Below are positions 51,763 through 62,257 of a DNA stretch of 64,000 nucleotides, in pieces. Each line of letters opens with the position of its first letter. The first letter of the stretch is position 1. Both the position numbers and the translations under genes were made by a program. The stretch is from the NCBI GenBank assembly GCA_907163345.1, contig CAJQUN010000004.1:11995235-12059234 (forward strand), written 5' to 3'. The stretch is from Haberlea rhodopensis (taxonomy: Eukaryota; Streptophyta; Magnoliopsida; Lamiales; Gesneriaceae). Under the pieces are notes generated by a model. It searched no databases. It was not told the origin of the DNA and worked only from the letters and a program-made list of their open reading frames with translations.

Positions 51763-52145
51763 TAGATGTGTTAAAAAGGGTCAGTCTGATTGGAACGGGT
51801 TGGTCGACCCAAACCCGTCAACCCATACGGGTTGTCCCTTTTAATCTCGCCTCCAACCCAACCCAACTAGAGACGGGTTAGTCGGGCAAACCCTCCAAAA
51901 AATTAAAAAATTATAATTATATTAAATTTTAATGTATTAAATTATTAAATAAATTATTAATAAATCATATTTTAATTAATTAATTCAAATTTTATTATAA
52001 ATTAATTAATTGATCCAACCCGCAGGCCAACCCAAACGGATTGGCCGATTTAGGATGCGGACTTTAAAAACCTTAGCCCAATCCACCTATTTTGTCAGGT
52101 TGAGCCAACCCGACGTACCCAACCTGTTTTGACATATCCATATGT
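51763..52145. mobile_element. hAT-like MITE with GGGTTGG/CCAACCC subterminal words
   Basis: Ends are imperfectly inverted: left cctagatgtgttaaaaaggg versus the right end read in reverse, tggatatgtcaaaacaggtt. The interior arms are filled with GGGTTGG, GGGTTAG and CCAACCC. Tatgtg lies just outside both ends (51757-51762 and 52140-52145 region) and may be part of the target duplication. No open frame of interest. Confidence 0.5.
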
Positions 52146-52376
52146 GAAATGTTAAAGCTTCAAAAGCTAGTATACAATATGGGAAATATATTATTGTGTT
52201 AATAATGGAGGAGCTGAGGATGGAAGTGCGATGCCACTATGATACGAAGCCCAGGCAATTAATAAATATTTAGAACTTCTAATTTATATTGCATACATAG
52301 AATTAACAATGAATTAAAAATCAATATTTGCATGCATTCATTTAGAAAAAAAAATGTATTTCTTTAATTAACCCCA

Positions 52377-53208
52377 ATGGTCGGAGAATTTTGTCGTGGC
52401 GGCTTGGAATGTTGTGGGTAGTTTGGCCATTGGCTTATGATGGTGTTTCTCGCCTGACAATGGAAGCCTCATTCTGCATCGATGGTGGTTGTGTGTCAAT
52501 CCCGCCACCGGCATGGCGCTCCTTGGTCAGCATGTCCGAAACTTGGGGGCATGTCGGGCATTATTTTGTATGGGACTGATCAGTCGTAGGAGTTTCCCCT
52601 TTTTGTTCATGTTTAATCTTTATCTATAATGTATTTTCTCTAGTTTATATGTTAATTAGTCATCGTGTATATGTGTGTAGTTGTTCTAGGGTGTGTGTCA
52701 CTGAATTTCTCTGTGGTATTATTTTGTCAATCTGGTGGTGTTGATCTTTGTATGCTTCATTGCTAGAACATTGTATGATTTTTGACTAGGGCGCCTTGCG
52801 ATTTCGTGCATCACCCAATGGCTTGGCTTTTAATAAGGATTTTGGATACAATGGCTTGCGCGTTTATCGTCTCTTTCTTAGTTTATGCTCTTTGTCAATC
52901 CACGTGTATACCTTCATTTGTTATGGAAGACAATTTGGTTGCATAGCCTCACTCTGGACTTCTTGGTTTGAGGGGGGCGGTTTTGGCACCAGTGGTTCAT
53001 TCCCTCTTCTGGTCACTGTCTAGTGCTTATGTCGTGACTCATTTTCTCATTTCACCTGGTTGTACCACTTTACTTAAGAGATCGTGTTTGACTTCTATTG
53101 TTTTATTTATTATCCTGCTTAGGTTTGTCTGCGTGTTATTTGGCACTGGTTTATATTTGTCAAGTTGGGGACTCTTTAATTAATATATCTTTTGTTTCAA
53201 AAAAAAAA
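52377..53208 (+). mobile_element. possible 3' end of a poly-A retroelement
   Basis: An 830-base stretch much richer in G and T than its AT-rich surroundings, ending in gtttcaaaaaaaaa (53191-53208). It has no usable coding sequence. GC content and the A tail suggest a 5'-truncated retroelement 3' UTR, or a retrocopied transcript. Family not recognised. Confidence 0.4.
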
Positions 53209-53227
53209 TTACAGTCAATTTACATGC

Positions 53228-53229
<2 letters not shown>

Positions 53230-53287
<58 letters not shown>
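53230..53287. repeat. (ATT)n microsatellite
   Basis: About 18 uninterrupted ATT units, then degenerate ACT/GTT units. Confidence 0.95.
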
Positions 53288-53288
<1 letters not shown>

Positions 53289-55189
53289 TACTGTTATTCA
53301 ATTAAATACTGGATATAAACTATATAATAAGAATTTATTGTGTTTCAAAATATTGTTGGATAGTTAGAATGATTGTTTGATGATCAAATTACTAGCTTGT
53401 TGGGTAACCAGAGTTATAATATATTTTTTTGTTTCATTTTTCAAAAGACTACATGGGATTAATCTTGTCAAATTCTTTAACTATTTTTGGTATATATTAA
53501 AGCCACAATAGCTCTAATTCTTAAGATGTTAAATCTGAATTAAATACCAAAAAGTTAGATTTGAGTGCGATATTGAAAATCGTAGTTCTTTGATCATTTA
53601 TTAGAGGTTCAAGTACGATTAAACTATACAACATAAACCTTCTTCAAAGCCATTGGAGGAGTTGAGATTTTACAAAGATTCGAAAATTGTGTAATCCTTC
53701 AAGATCGAGGAGTTGAAACTAGCATCATTTCGAAACTCTTACCTATAATTTGTGATAACATTTCCTATTAACCAAACATTAAACTCACATTTATGATAAT
53801 TTTCCTTTTGTTAATTTTTTTTAATGAATCATCTTATCTATGAGAAAAAGGAATGTTCTAACAGTTTTAGAAAGCTTAGTTGAAACTTGAAAAGATCAAA
53901 ACTAATTCTTTTGTTGCAAAAAAAAATTTAAATTAATTGTTGAAGCCATTATTCAAACTAAAGCATGCATTTTTCTTTTTCCTTTTTTTTTTTTTTAAGG
54001 CTATTAGTATTAATTTAGTTTTCATGCGGCTCAAATTTTTTGGAGGCTTAAGAAAAGTTTAAAAAATGAGGTATTTATTGAAAACATTAAAAATAAAATG
54101 AATATTAAACTAAAAACTTACTTCTTACCCTTTTTATGCAAAATTACTTATTAATAAACCTATGGGGTCTTACTGAAATTGGGGGCCTAAACAAATATTT
54201 CAGTGACTTTACGTGTTAGCCGCTCTATCTATATATGTATAAAATCCGACATAAATCACTATTGTAAAACAAAATATTTGAACTTGGTTAGTAGAATATG
54301 GTAGCCATCAAACTCTCTTATAAATTTCCAATAGATTGAGTTTAATTTTACAAGTTTATAAAATAAATAAATGGGTAGACTACATCAACTCTTCTTCCAA
54401 CTATGGTTACTGCTCAGTATTGGTGTTTGCTCGGTAAGATTACTCAATATTAATGTATTTTAAGTGACTTTGTCGATTAAATATGACTGTTTGAAGACCT
54501 TAACATGGTCATTATTCAATTCTAGTCTTGTACATCAATTTTAAAGTGAAAAAGAGTGGTAAAAGCACTAGCCCTGTTACTATTTTTAAGTGAGGACTTC
54601 TATATTTCTTTTCAATTATTTATATATCTATTACTATTTATTAGGAGACTGTTTGAGATTGCTTTTAAAAATTGTTTACTTTCTTTTCAGATTAAAAAAA
54701 ACGGATTTTGGATATTTGATTTCTTTGCTTCTACTATTGGTTCTCTAAAAAAAAACAGGTAAAAGCAGAAACAAGTCATGAGTTACTTATGGCTACTTTA
54801 AAGTGTGTGGTAACAATTTTATAATAAAGTGAAGTTTATTAAGCTACTTTTTTATTTTAATATCAAACACTCAATGTTTTTGCTTAAAAGCAACATTTTC
54901 CAACTTAAGTAAAAGAAACACATAAGTGTTTTAAATAAACATTTGCAAACATAAACCAAGAGACACTAAATACTTAGAATAACCTTGTTACATTTTCAAA
55001 TATTGCATTATGCTATTTTCAAAAAACAAAACAAACAAACATACAAATAAACAACTATTTAGAAAGTTATAAAACTTACGACCAACAATATATCACATTT
55101 AAGCTTTCATTTTTTAACTCAACACTATATACCATGAGATTATCTATTAAAACGCCACTTATATGCCACTTATAGGCGGTTAGTTTGAT
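53288..55189. other. AT-rich spacer without genes
   Basis: No open frame above background, no clear inverted repeats. Homopolymer A and T runs throughout. Confidence 0.6.
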
Positions 55190-55311
55190 GCTCCTCCTCC
55201 TTAGGGGCATAATCATTATTGATATGGAATATTCTACATGACTTAGGAATCAACGGTGGATGTTACCCTCATGGCACTGCTCACGAGGATAACATCAAAT
55301 TTTCCAAGATA
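55190..55311 (+). mobile_element. TTTGATG-family MITE, copy B
   Basis: Starts tttgatgctcctcctcctta and ends gaggataacatcaaa, whose reverse complement TTTGATGTTATCCTC pairs with the start. Internal words aggggcat and ggatgttaccctcatgg are shared with copies at 10560-10676 and 56494-56612. Confidence 0.65.
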
Positions 55312-55384
55312 CGCGGTAATTTTGGAGGAGCCTACCCCAATATATCATGAATTTAAGGATAACTCATCACCTCTATTTATTTTT

Positions 55385-55505
55385 TTTTATTTTTTTGAGA
55401 GAGAGTGGTTAAATATTTTTTCGTACACCGCGGGACTCGAGTTCGAGTCTCTCCAAAATGGAGGTGAGCTCTTACCAGTTGTGCCAGGCCAAAGAGCTCT
55501 CCTCA
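55385..55505. repeat. tRNA-derived SINE-like fragment
   Basis: Contains gagagagtggttaa (box-A-like) and, about 40 bases on, gagttcgagtctc (box-B-like), with an A/T-rich stretch on one side. Orientation is ambiguous because the reverse strand also has a box-A-like TTTGGCCTGGCACAACTGG. Confidence 0.4.
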
Positions 55506-56493
55506 CCTCTATTTTATATACGTGTAATGCTATACATATACTTTAACAAGGTGTGCTAGTGTGTGGGCGGCGGCCTTGGTGGTGTGTGGCAAAAAGTGGA
55601 GCCAGTTCTCTAACGCTGAACAACTATGTGAGATTTGTTTGTAGAAAAGATCCGAATGGTTGTCGGGTCATCCAACCCGGAGGCATGTGTTTTGATTCCT
55701 ACTCCAATATGGTGTCAAGGACTCGATCTCAAGCATCTTTTCTATATGGAGAAACCAAAATATGTAAGCAATACATTGGTCAAATCATCTACTATTAACC
55801 TCGTAAGATCAATTTTCTCTAATATTTTTGCTTAATTAATTATTTATATTAAATTAAATAAATTCAATCATTTGTAAAAATTAGTTAGACGTAGATTTAA
55901 TATATAGTTATGTTAATAAATTTATGTAAAGTCGACGAGTTAGAGATGATTTTATATTCGATGCAGAAATTATGATATTTTTGTTGGAATATATGATTTA
56001 TGGGCTAGTGGGATGTATGAGTTGTTTGCAATTGCTTATTCAAAATACTTTCACGTTACTCCTGCTTAAAGTTGGGAAAATTATTTTTAAGTAAAAACAT
56101 TTAGTGTTTGCTATTAAAAAAAACAGTTTAATGAACTTAAATAATTCCACACAAGTAAAAGCAGTGAAGATCATGACATGCTTCTGCTTTTACCTGCTTA
56201 TTTTTAGAAAACAATAGCAGAAGCAATGAAATAAAACAATAAAAATCTAATTTTTTTGTCTGAAAAACAGATCTATATGTAATTTGATAATTGTGTAGAA
56301 TACTAAGAAGGAAATAATACAAGAAACATTTGTCTCTATAGACGTAGTAGTCAATTTCATAAGCAATTCCAACTAATGTAAGTAAAACAAATTATAATCA
56401 CAAAGTTGGTGTGCTTTATATTACTCGACATCTTTCAAATTATTGAGTTAATTAACTCAACTTGTGTTGCAAACAAAATATTTTTTTTGCGAT

Positions 56494-56612
56494 TTATTTG
56501 ATGATGTCCTTAAGGGCATCTCAACCATTAAAATATCATATTCCAATTATAATATGTAATTTCAACTGCTGATGAACCCTCATAACACTACTTATAAGGG
56601 TAGCATCAATTT
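56494..56612 (+). mobile_element. TTTGATG-family MITE, copy C
   Basis: Starts tttgatgatgtccttaaggg and ends cttataagggtagcatcaa; the end in reverse complement reads TTGATGCTACCCTTATAAG and pairs with the start. Same length class (~120 bp) as copies A and B. Confidence 0.6.
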
Positions 56613-56824
56613 TTTTGCTTTTAGCAAAGCTATTGATAACATTGCAACCTAATTCTGATAATACTTTAAAACCATAAGCAGTCAAGCTCAATTGAATCAG
56701 TTTTTATGACAAGTATAATGAGCCAGTTATTATCATCAAAGTGACGTAACTTAAAGTTGAACAACAATAAAATAACTTAAATTTCGGCAAAATTTGGGAT
56801 CAAGTAACGGATTCATCTTGCAGC

Positions 56825-56935
56825 CAATAGCGGACGCAAGATTTTTACCATATGGCCAAAATATAATTTTAAGGGAGAAAATGTAATTTTTGAAAGGTAA
56901 ATGTAATTTTTTAAAAAAAAAATACATATATATAT
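56825..56935 (+). repeat. dispersed non-coding repeat, copy 2 (truncated)
   Basis: Begins tagcggacgcaagatttt and continues with ccaaaatataattttaaggg and aaatgtaatttttgaaagg, as in the copies at 5288-5527 (minus) and 58186-58380. Confidence 0.6.
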
Positions 56936-58185
56936 TAAAAACAATGGAATGCAGCCATTTGCAACCAATGGAATGTGTGTATTGTGTGTGTATATATTAT
57001 ATATATGTACATTTACTATTTCTTAATTTGCAACCAATGGGAATGCAGCCATTGTTAGGTAAAGAGTTGAACTCATGCATTATAAATTTTGTTTCTTTCT
57101 CTATTTTATTTCTTGAATATTTGTTTGCTTTAGTTTTCCTCTTGGTGGATGGGGTGCGTGGGGAAGTACATGGTTTAATGTCATCCACACCAAATATATT
57201 ACAACTTCAATTATGTAGGGATAAATTACAATAATTATCCTCCTAAATAACGATCTTTATATTAGTAGTCTCAAAATTTTTGAACTAAGCAAACATAGTC
57301 CTACAGAAATCATTGTTTAATAAAGGTAAACTCCCAAAAATTATTTTAACAAACCGAGCCCCACAAAAAAGTTTTTTTTTTTTAACAAAAATGATCTAAT
57401 GACTATGTTTATATTTAAAAAAAAAAGAATGGGCATGTGTCATGCACATATCTGTTGAAGAACAAAAGCTCCTCCTGCAGTCACATATCCTTATATGCAA
57501 GACGCATTTCCCTTCCGTTGGTTTTGTTGAAAAATGATCTTGAGACTATTTTTAGTAAAAAAAAATAATTTGTGTGGAATTACATTTGTTTAATTTCTAG
57601 AAGTTTAGGGCTATTATTGCAAAATACACTAGTTAGTGGAATCATTCTTATAATTTACTCGTTACGTAAGATACGATAAAACTTCATCTCTTATATATAC
57701 ATAATTTTTTTAAAAGAGTAGGAATTTATATTTCCAACAAGTTTATGAAAGTAAACACTAAATTTGTAGCAAAAAATTTCATATCATCCTTTTAAGTTGA
57801 ACCTTTTTCCTTTATCTCCCCTTTATTTACAAAATCAGTAGATATATTTTTTATGATTCGTTTCTTTCAAGAAAAGACTAAATGGATGGACCAATAAATA
57901 ATTTATCCTATGTATTATTGTTCAACCTAAAACACTTTCCAGTTTCACATTTGGTATTAAGATATTCAATTAGTCACATTCTTGACTTGTTAAGCCTTGT
58001 ATAAAAAACTTTCTTGATGGTCCCTCAAAGATTTTTATTTAAAGTAGTGTGGAGTAGAATCATTTTCTTATATTTTAGGAAACTATCTTTTTAACAATTG
58101 CTTCTTTTTTGCGCTGTAGACTTGATTCAATTTCTTTAATATTCTGTGATTTTTATCTATAACTGCAGGACTTAGGAGTCGTGAT

Positions 58186-58380
58186 AATTAGTGGTGAACG
58201 CAGAATTTTTGTTTAGCCTACCATGAAAAACGGAGGGGGTGTCAAACGTATAATTTTGTAAAATTTAACTTTTAGAGGCAAATTGTAATTTTTGGAGGTT
58301 AAATTTTTTAAGATAATAAAATAATATTTTTTTTGCAAGGGGGGCCGTGCTCCCAACGTGGCTCTGCCGCCCCTAGTGAT
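58186..58380 (+). repeat. dispersed non-coding repeat, copy 3
   Basis: Begins gtggtgaacgcagaattttt and ends ggctctgccgcccctagtg, with aaattgtaatttttggagg lines and a GGGGGGCCGTGC motif near the end. It is the most complete 3' end of the three copies. Confidence 0.6.
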
Positions 58381-59788
58381 AATACTATTTCAACTAAATA
58401 ATAATTTTAGTTTTATATTTTTAAATTGCTAATTTTTGAAGCATTATTCTCGAAAATATTAAATACAATCTTTGTTGTAAAGATAAAGATGCCAAAGATA
58501 AAAGTTAAACTCGACTTTCCTAGCTTTCGGGACCACCCCAGCTTCAGGCTCCAAAGTTTATGTTACATCCAATAACATACATCTCATAGATTAATTCTTG
58601 ATGAATTTCGATAACAATAAATACAGAATATAAACGACACTAACTCGTTTGTTGAATTAAAAACTGAGTTGAGATTATTAATGATAGATAGATATGATTT
58701 TCACAATGCAATGTCAATAATCTCATTGGATAAAATCTCTTAAGCATGAAATGGGATTCCCGAGCTTGAATCCTATTATTTAAGGCTTGATTTGTAGAGA
58801 TTTCTTCATTGTTTTCTCGATAATTTCACTGGTCGAGTAGAGGGATTAGACAAGCATTCAGAAAAAGTAATAAAATGTGTCAAGTGTTGCTGCAGCACAA
58901 TAATTAACATAAGGCAATCTGAATGTTAAGTAATCTAATCTAAAATGAGAAGTATCACGGTTTCCATCGGAAATTCGAACTTGTGTCCTGAGATCGGATC
59001 TAACGGCCCCCCAATTGATTTGAGACCATGATGTCCACATGTTAAGACGTGGACCCTACGGCCGTAAATGTAAGTGGGCTCGTCGATCCTAGTACCCTCA
59101 CTCCAAGATCAAATTTCCCTATTCCCACTATTGATTTCACTCACTAACAAGTTCTAAGTGTGTTAATATCCTTGCATTGAGAATGGAACCCTACATGCAA
59201 CTAACACAAAAAACCATGAAAAAAATGGACTCTCACAAGCTGTTGTTTGAAGTTTTGAATATTTAAATTTGTAAACTCCAACAGCATAAGCTTATTGGCC
59301 AGAAAATTTCATGTTTTCCGGCCCTTTGTCTGAATTTTCTTTTTCCCAAGGTAGTACTAGTAGTCAAATAAATGTTTTTAAATTTAAAGTCGACCTATTC
59401 AGTGTTCATAAATAAATAAATAAATCTTTTATAAAATGGAAAAAAACAATAATAAATAAATATTTTATACCAACTCTGATGAAGAAAACACCACGGAGAA
59501 AAGATTTTCTTATTAACTTTCAATCACTGTTTAATCTGATTTACAGTAAGCACCCAACAAAACCTCCAAACAATGCCTTAAAATGAGTTCACAAAAACAC
59601 AAAACTCATGCAAAAAAAAAAAGCATATGTAATGAACTAAAGGCATTGATTTTGCCTTCTTACATTGTATGAAACCTCAAAAAATCCTCAATCATGTCAA
59701 AAGATAAGTTATGTAGACAACATCAAATTCGTGGATAAAATCGAAAAAATCAACGATGTATCGAAAAACCAAGAATTATTACCTAGAT
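58381..59788. other. 3' spacer of the WD40 gene
   Basis: No gene supported. AT-rich; presumably includes the WD40 gene's 3' UTR at its right end. Confidence 0.5.
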
Positions 59789-61027
59789 TTAAAAATATGC
59801 ACACTTTTTCTCTGTGATTTGAAGTGAAGATGAAGCACTAGGTATCCACCAAACTCTAACACTTTTATCAAGACTTCCACTATATAGCATGAATCCACAT
59901 CCTATTCTTGTTGGTGATGCTTGCAAGCATTTGATTGGTCCTTCATGCCCTTGAATCACCATGTGTCTACTTAGCATTCCATTCATTTCTCTCTTCCATA
60001 TGCTAATGCTTCTATCTGCTGAACCACTGCACAGAAAATCCCCCATCAAACACATACATAGAACAGCCGTTTCATGAGCTTTCACCTCACAAATCATCTT
60101 CCAACTATCCAAATCTTGATTCACAATCCATCCCATTATGTATCCATCCGAACCCCCTCCAAAAACGGCCTTCGAATCGTCTGTTACCACCACAGAATTC
60201 AATGAGATGTCCTTGTGGCCCTCCAAGATTCCTTTGAGAGAATGCATTTTGTTCTTCCCTTCTATCCCCCAAGCCTTGATTTTCCCATCAGCGGAGGCCG
60301 AATATACGACCCCATTACTTGAGAAAAGCCCGTTTATCGCGTCATCATGAGCTTTGATGGATTCCAAACACTTGAAATCTGATACCCTCCAAACTTTAAG
60401 AGTCTTGTCCCAAGAACCGGAGTATAACAACCCGTTTGAGACGGTTAAACAAGAAATGCTATCCGCGTGTTCGATCCACAAACGCTTGTGATGCCGCCTA
60501 GTTTGGACATAATTGCTTTGATTCATAAACTTCCCTAAATAGTCTTTAGCAGTTGGGAGAGTGTCAACTAGCTTAATCACATTTTCGGAGCTTCTTGAAA
60601 CTTTCCATACTCTGATTCTACTATCTTGATGTGCTGTAAAAACTCTGTTCCCTGCGGTGATGAGAGCCTTAACCGAGCCGTCGCCTTGTCCGAATTTAGT
60701 GAACTTTCTCAAATCAGGCTGTTGCCAAACAATGATATCTTTTCCCTGTGAAGCACTGAGAATGAATTCTCCACACAAGGCTAAGCAAGAAACTGATCCG
60801 ATATGCCCTGAAAGAACTGCCAAAGATTTGTAGGATTCAAAGCCTGAAATGGGTGAGCTTGGAATCTTGAAATTGGGATTTTTCAACTCGAATCGAAATG
60901 AAGTGTCATTGCTTTCATCTGTATCGCTACTGCTTCTCCCACTGCTGTTGCTTGGTGTTGAGGTTGAAGATAACAGTGGAGTTGCCAAAATCGCATCTTG
61001 AATCACATTACCCTTAGAATGGATCAT
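59789..61027 (-). CDS. WD40 repeat protein, JINGUBANG-like, single exon
   Basis: A 412-residue intronless frame. Seven WD repeats can be placed at roughly 71-101, 116-142, 186-214, 226-254, 268-301, 316-345 and 358-394, with signatures such as SASQGKDIIVW, SGSWDKTLKVW, SASADGKIKAW, SGSADRSISIW and SGSLDKSVRVW. The serine-rich N-terminus (SSTSTPSNSSGRSSSDTDES) and the TLPTAKDYLGKF...RRHHKRLWIEHADS insert between repeats 2 and 3 are characteristic of plant JINGUBANG/JGB-like proteins. In Arabidopsis JGB restrains pollen germination and binds TCP4. The subfamily has several members, so orthology to JGB itself is not shown. Start chosen at the first ATG; an upstream flank (61028-61260) is free of frames. 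Confidence 0.93.
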   Translation of the reverse strand: MIHSKGNVIQDAILATPLLSSTSTPSNSSGRSSSDTDESNDTSFRFELKNPNFKIPSSPISGFESYKSLAVLSGHIGSVSCLALCGEFILSASQGKDIIVWQQPDLRKFTKFGQGDGSVKALITAGNRVFTAHQDSRIRVWKVSRSSENVIKLVDTLPTAKDYLGKFMNQSNYVQTRRHHKRLWIEHADSISCLTVSNGLLYSGSWDKTLKVWRVSDFKCLESIKAHDDAINGLFSSNGVVYSASADGKIKAWGIEGKNKMHSLKGILEGHKDISLNSVVVTDDSKAVFGGGSDGYIMGWIVNQDLDSWKMICEVKAHETAVLCMCLMGDFLCSGSADRSISIWKREMNGMLSRHMVIQGHEGPIKCLQASPTRIGCGFMLYSGSLDKSVRVWWIPSASSSLQITEKKCAYF

Positions 61028-61842
61028 TTTCTTGGTCAGACAACTCTCTAAAATGTGGGCAAAAGGCTGTATAAGAGAAACGGATTCAAGAAAATGAGCT
61101 CAAAAGTTGAATTTAAAGGCAGGATTATATAAAAAACAAAATAAGAGAGACGTTGAGGAAATTCCCAAAAGATCAAAGTATATAACAATAATTACGAAAT
61201 TCAATTCAGCGCTCGAGAGAGAGGAGCGGACTTGAGAATTTTCAAGAAAATGAGAGTATTTTTTAACGAGAAAAGGGGGGTTGGAATGTGGGGAGGTTCA
61301 ACGGCTACTTTTGACAAGAACAAAGCTACCAAACTTATTAAAGAAGGGGGTATTTTGGGGCCCTTGTATATTTCTTATTCTTCTCTTTGCTGTAAAGTGT
61401 GGTAAACAGAATAATAAAATTCTTTAATATAAAGCTTAAAATTTTAAAAATGTTGATTTTTGTGCTTTCTTGCTAATTAGGGGCAAATTAGTCAATGTGT
61501 AGCGCGCCAACACCATTAGTCGGGGAATTTTGTATTCATACTGCCTACTAGATACTTTGCATCCCACCTTGCTTAACTGATTACTAGCACCGGCGCATAC
61601 ATATTATATTTGTGCAATTCATAGTATCTTTATATAAAATTTTGTCAATTTTATTTACACTCTAATTTTTAATAATGCTGCCTCAGTTTACGAATAAAAT
61701 TCATTAGTTACTTACATGGAATATAATTGTAGGATCAAACGTTTGTCTTTTTACCAAAAGTTATAGCTGACGGTTAAGTGCAACTCTGAACTTTGAAATG
61801 TATAGCATGCCAAGTGTAACATTCGATCGCTCACCAAGCATT
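61028..61842. other. 5' flank of the WD40 gene and spacer to the hAT element
   Basis: Probable 5' UTR and promoter of the WD40 gene in the left part (purine-rich 61140-61280). AT-rich spacer to 61842. No gene seen. Confidence 0.5.
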
Positions 61843-62148
61843 CAGGGTGCTTATTGGGCCGGACCAATCGAAACCGGTCAGGAACCGGACAGGTCGGTTC
61901 CGATTCCGAACCGGAACCGGTTATAAACCAGAATCCGATCAGGGTTTTACCCGGATCGAATCGATTCCCTGGATTCGGAACCGCCAATCCGACGGTTTCG
62001 GTTCCACCAGTTCCGGAACCGGAACCGATGAAAAAGAACATAAAAAAAATTATGTTGGCCAACGGCATTGGAGCCGTTGGCCACTGAACTGCCGTTGGGC
62101 AACGGTTTCATACAAAAAAAAAATTTTAAATTTTTTTTTTTTTACTTC

Positions 62149-62156
62149 TATATATA
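62149..62156 (+). promoter_or_regulatory. TATA box of the hAT transposase
   Basis: tatatata about 100 bases upstream of the transposase ATG, followed by a CT-rich leader with ttcctctcta and caactctcttactct. Confidence 0.6.
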
Positions 62157-62257
62157 CCTCATTTTTCCTCTCTAATTTTTCATCTCCAACTCTCTTACTC
62201 TTACAATCCTAATCTTTTATTCAATTATTTCATTTTTCCATATTTCCACTAATACGA

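Noticed and set aside
52391..53183. Several 60-75-codon plus-strand frames in the GC-enriched block
   Set aside because: Short, overlapping in different frames, no domain; more consistent with non-coding retroelement sequence.
56890..57234. 114-codon plus-strand frame
   Set aside because: Starts in the dispersed repeat at 56825-56935 and runs through microsatellite-like TATATG sequence and a duplicated gcaaccaatgg motif; no family.
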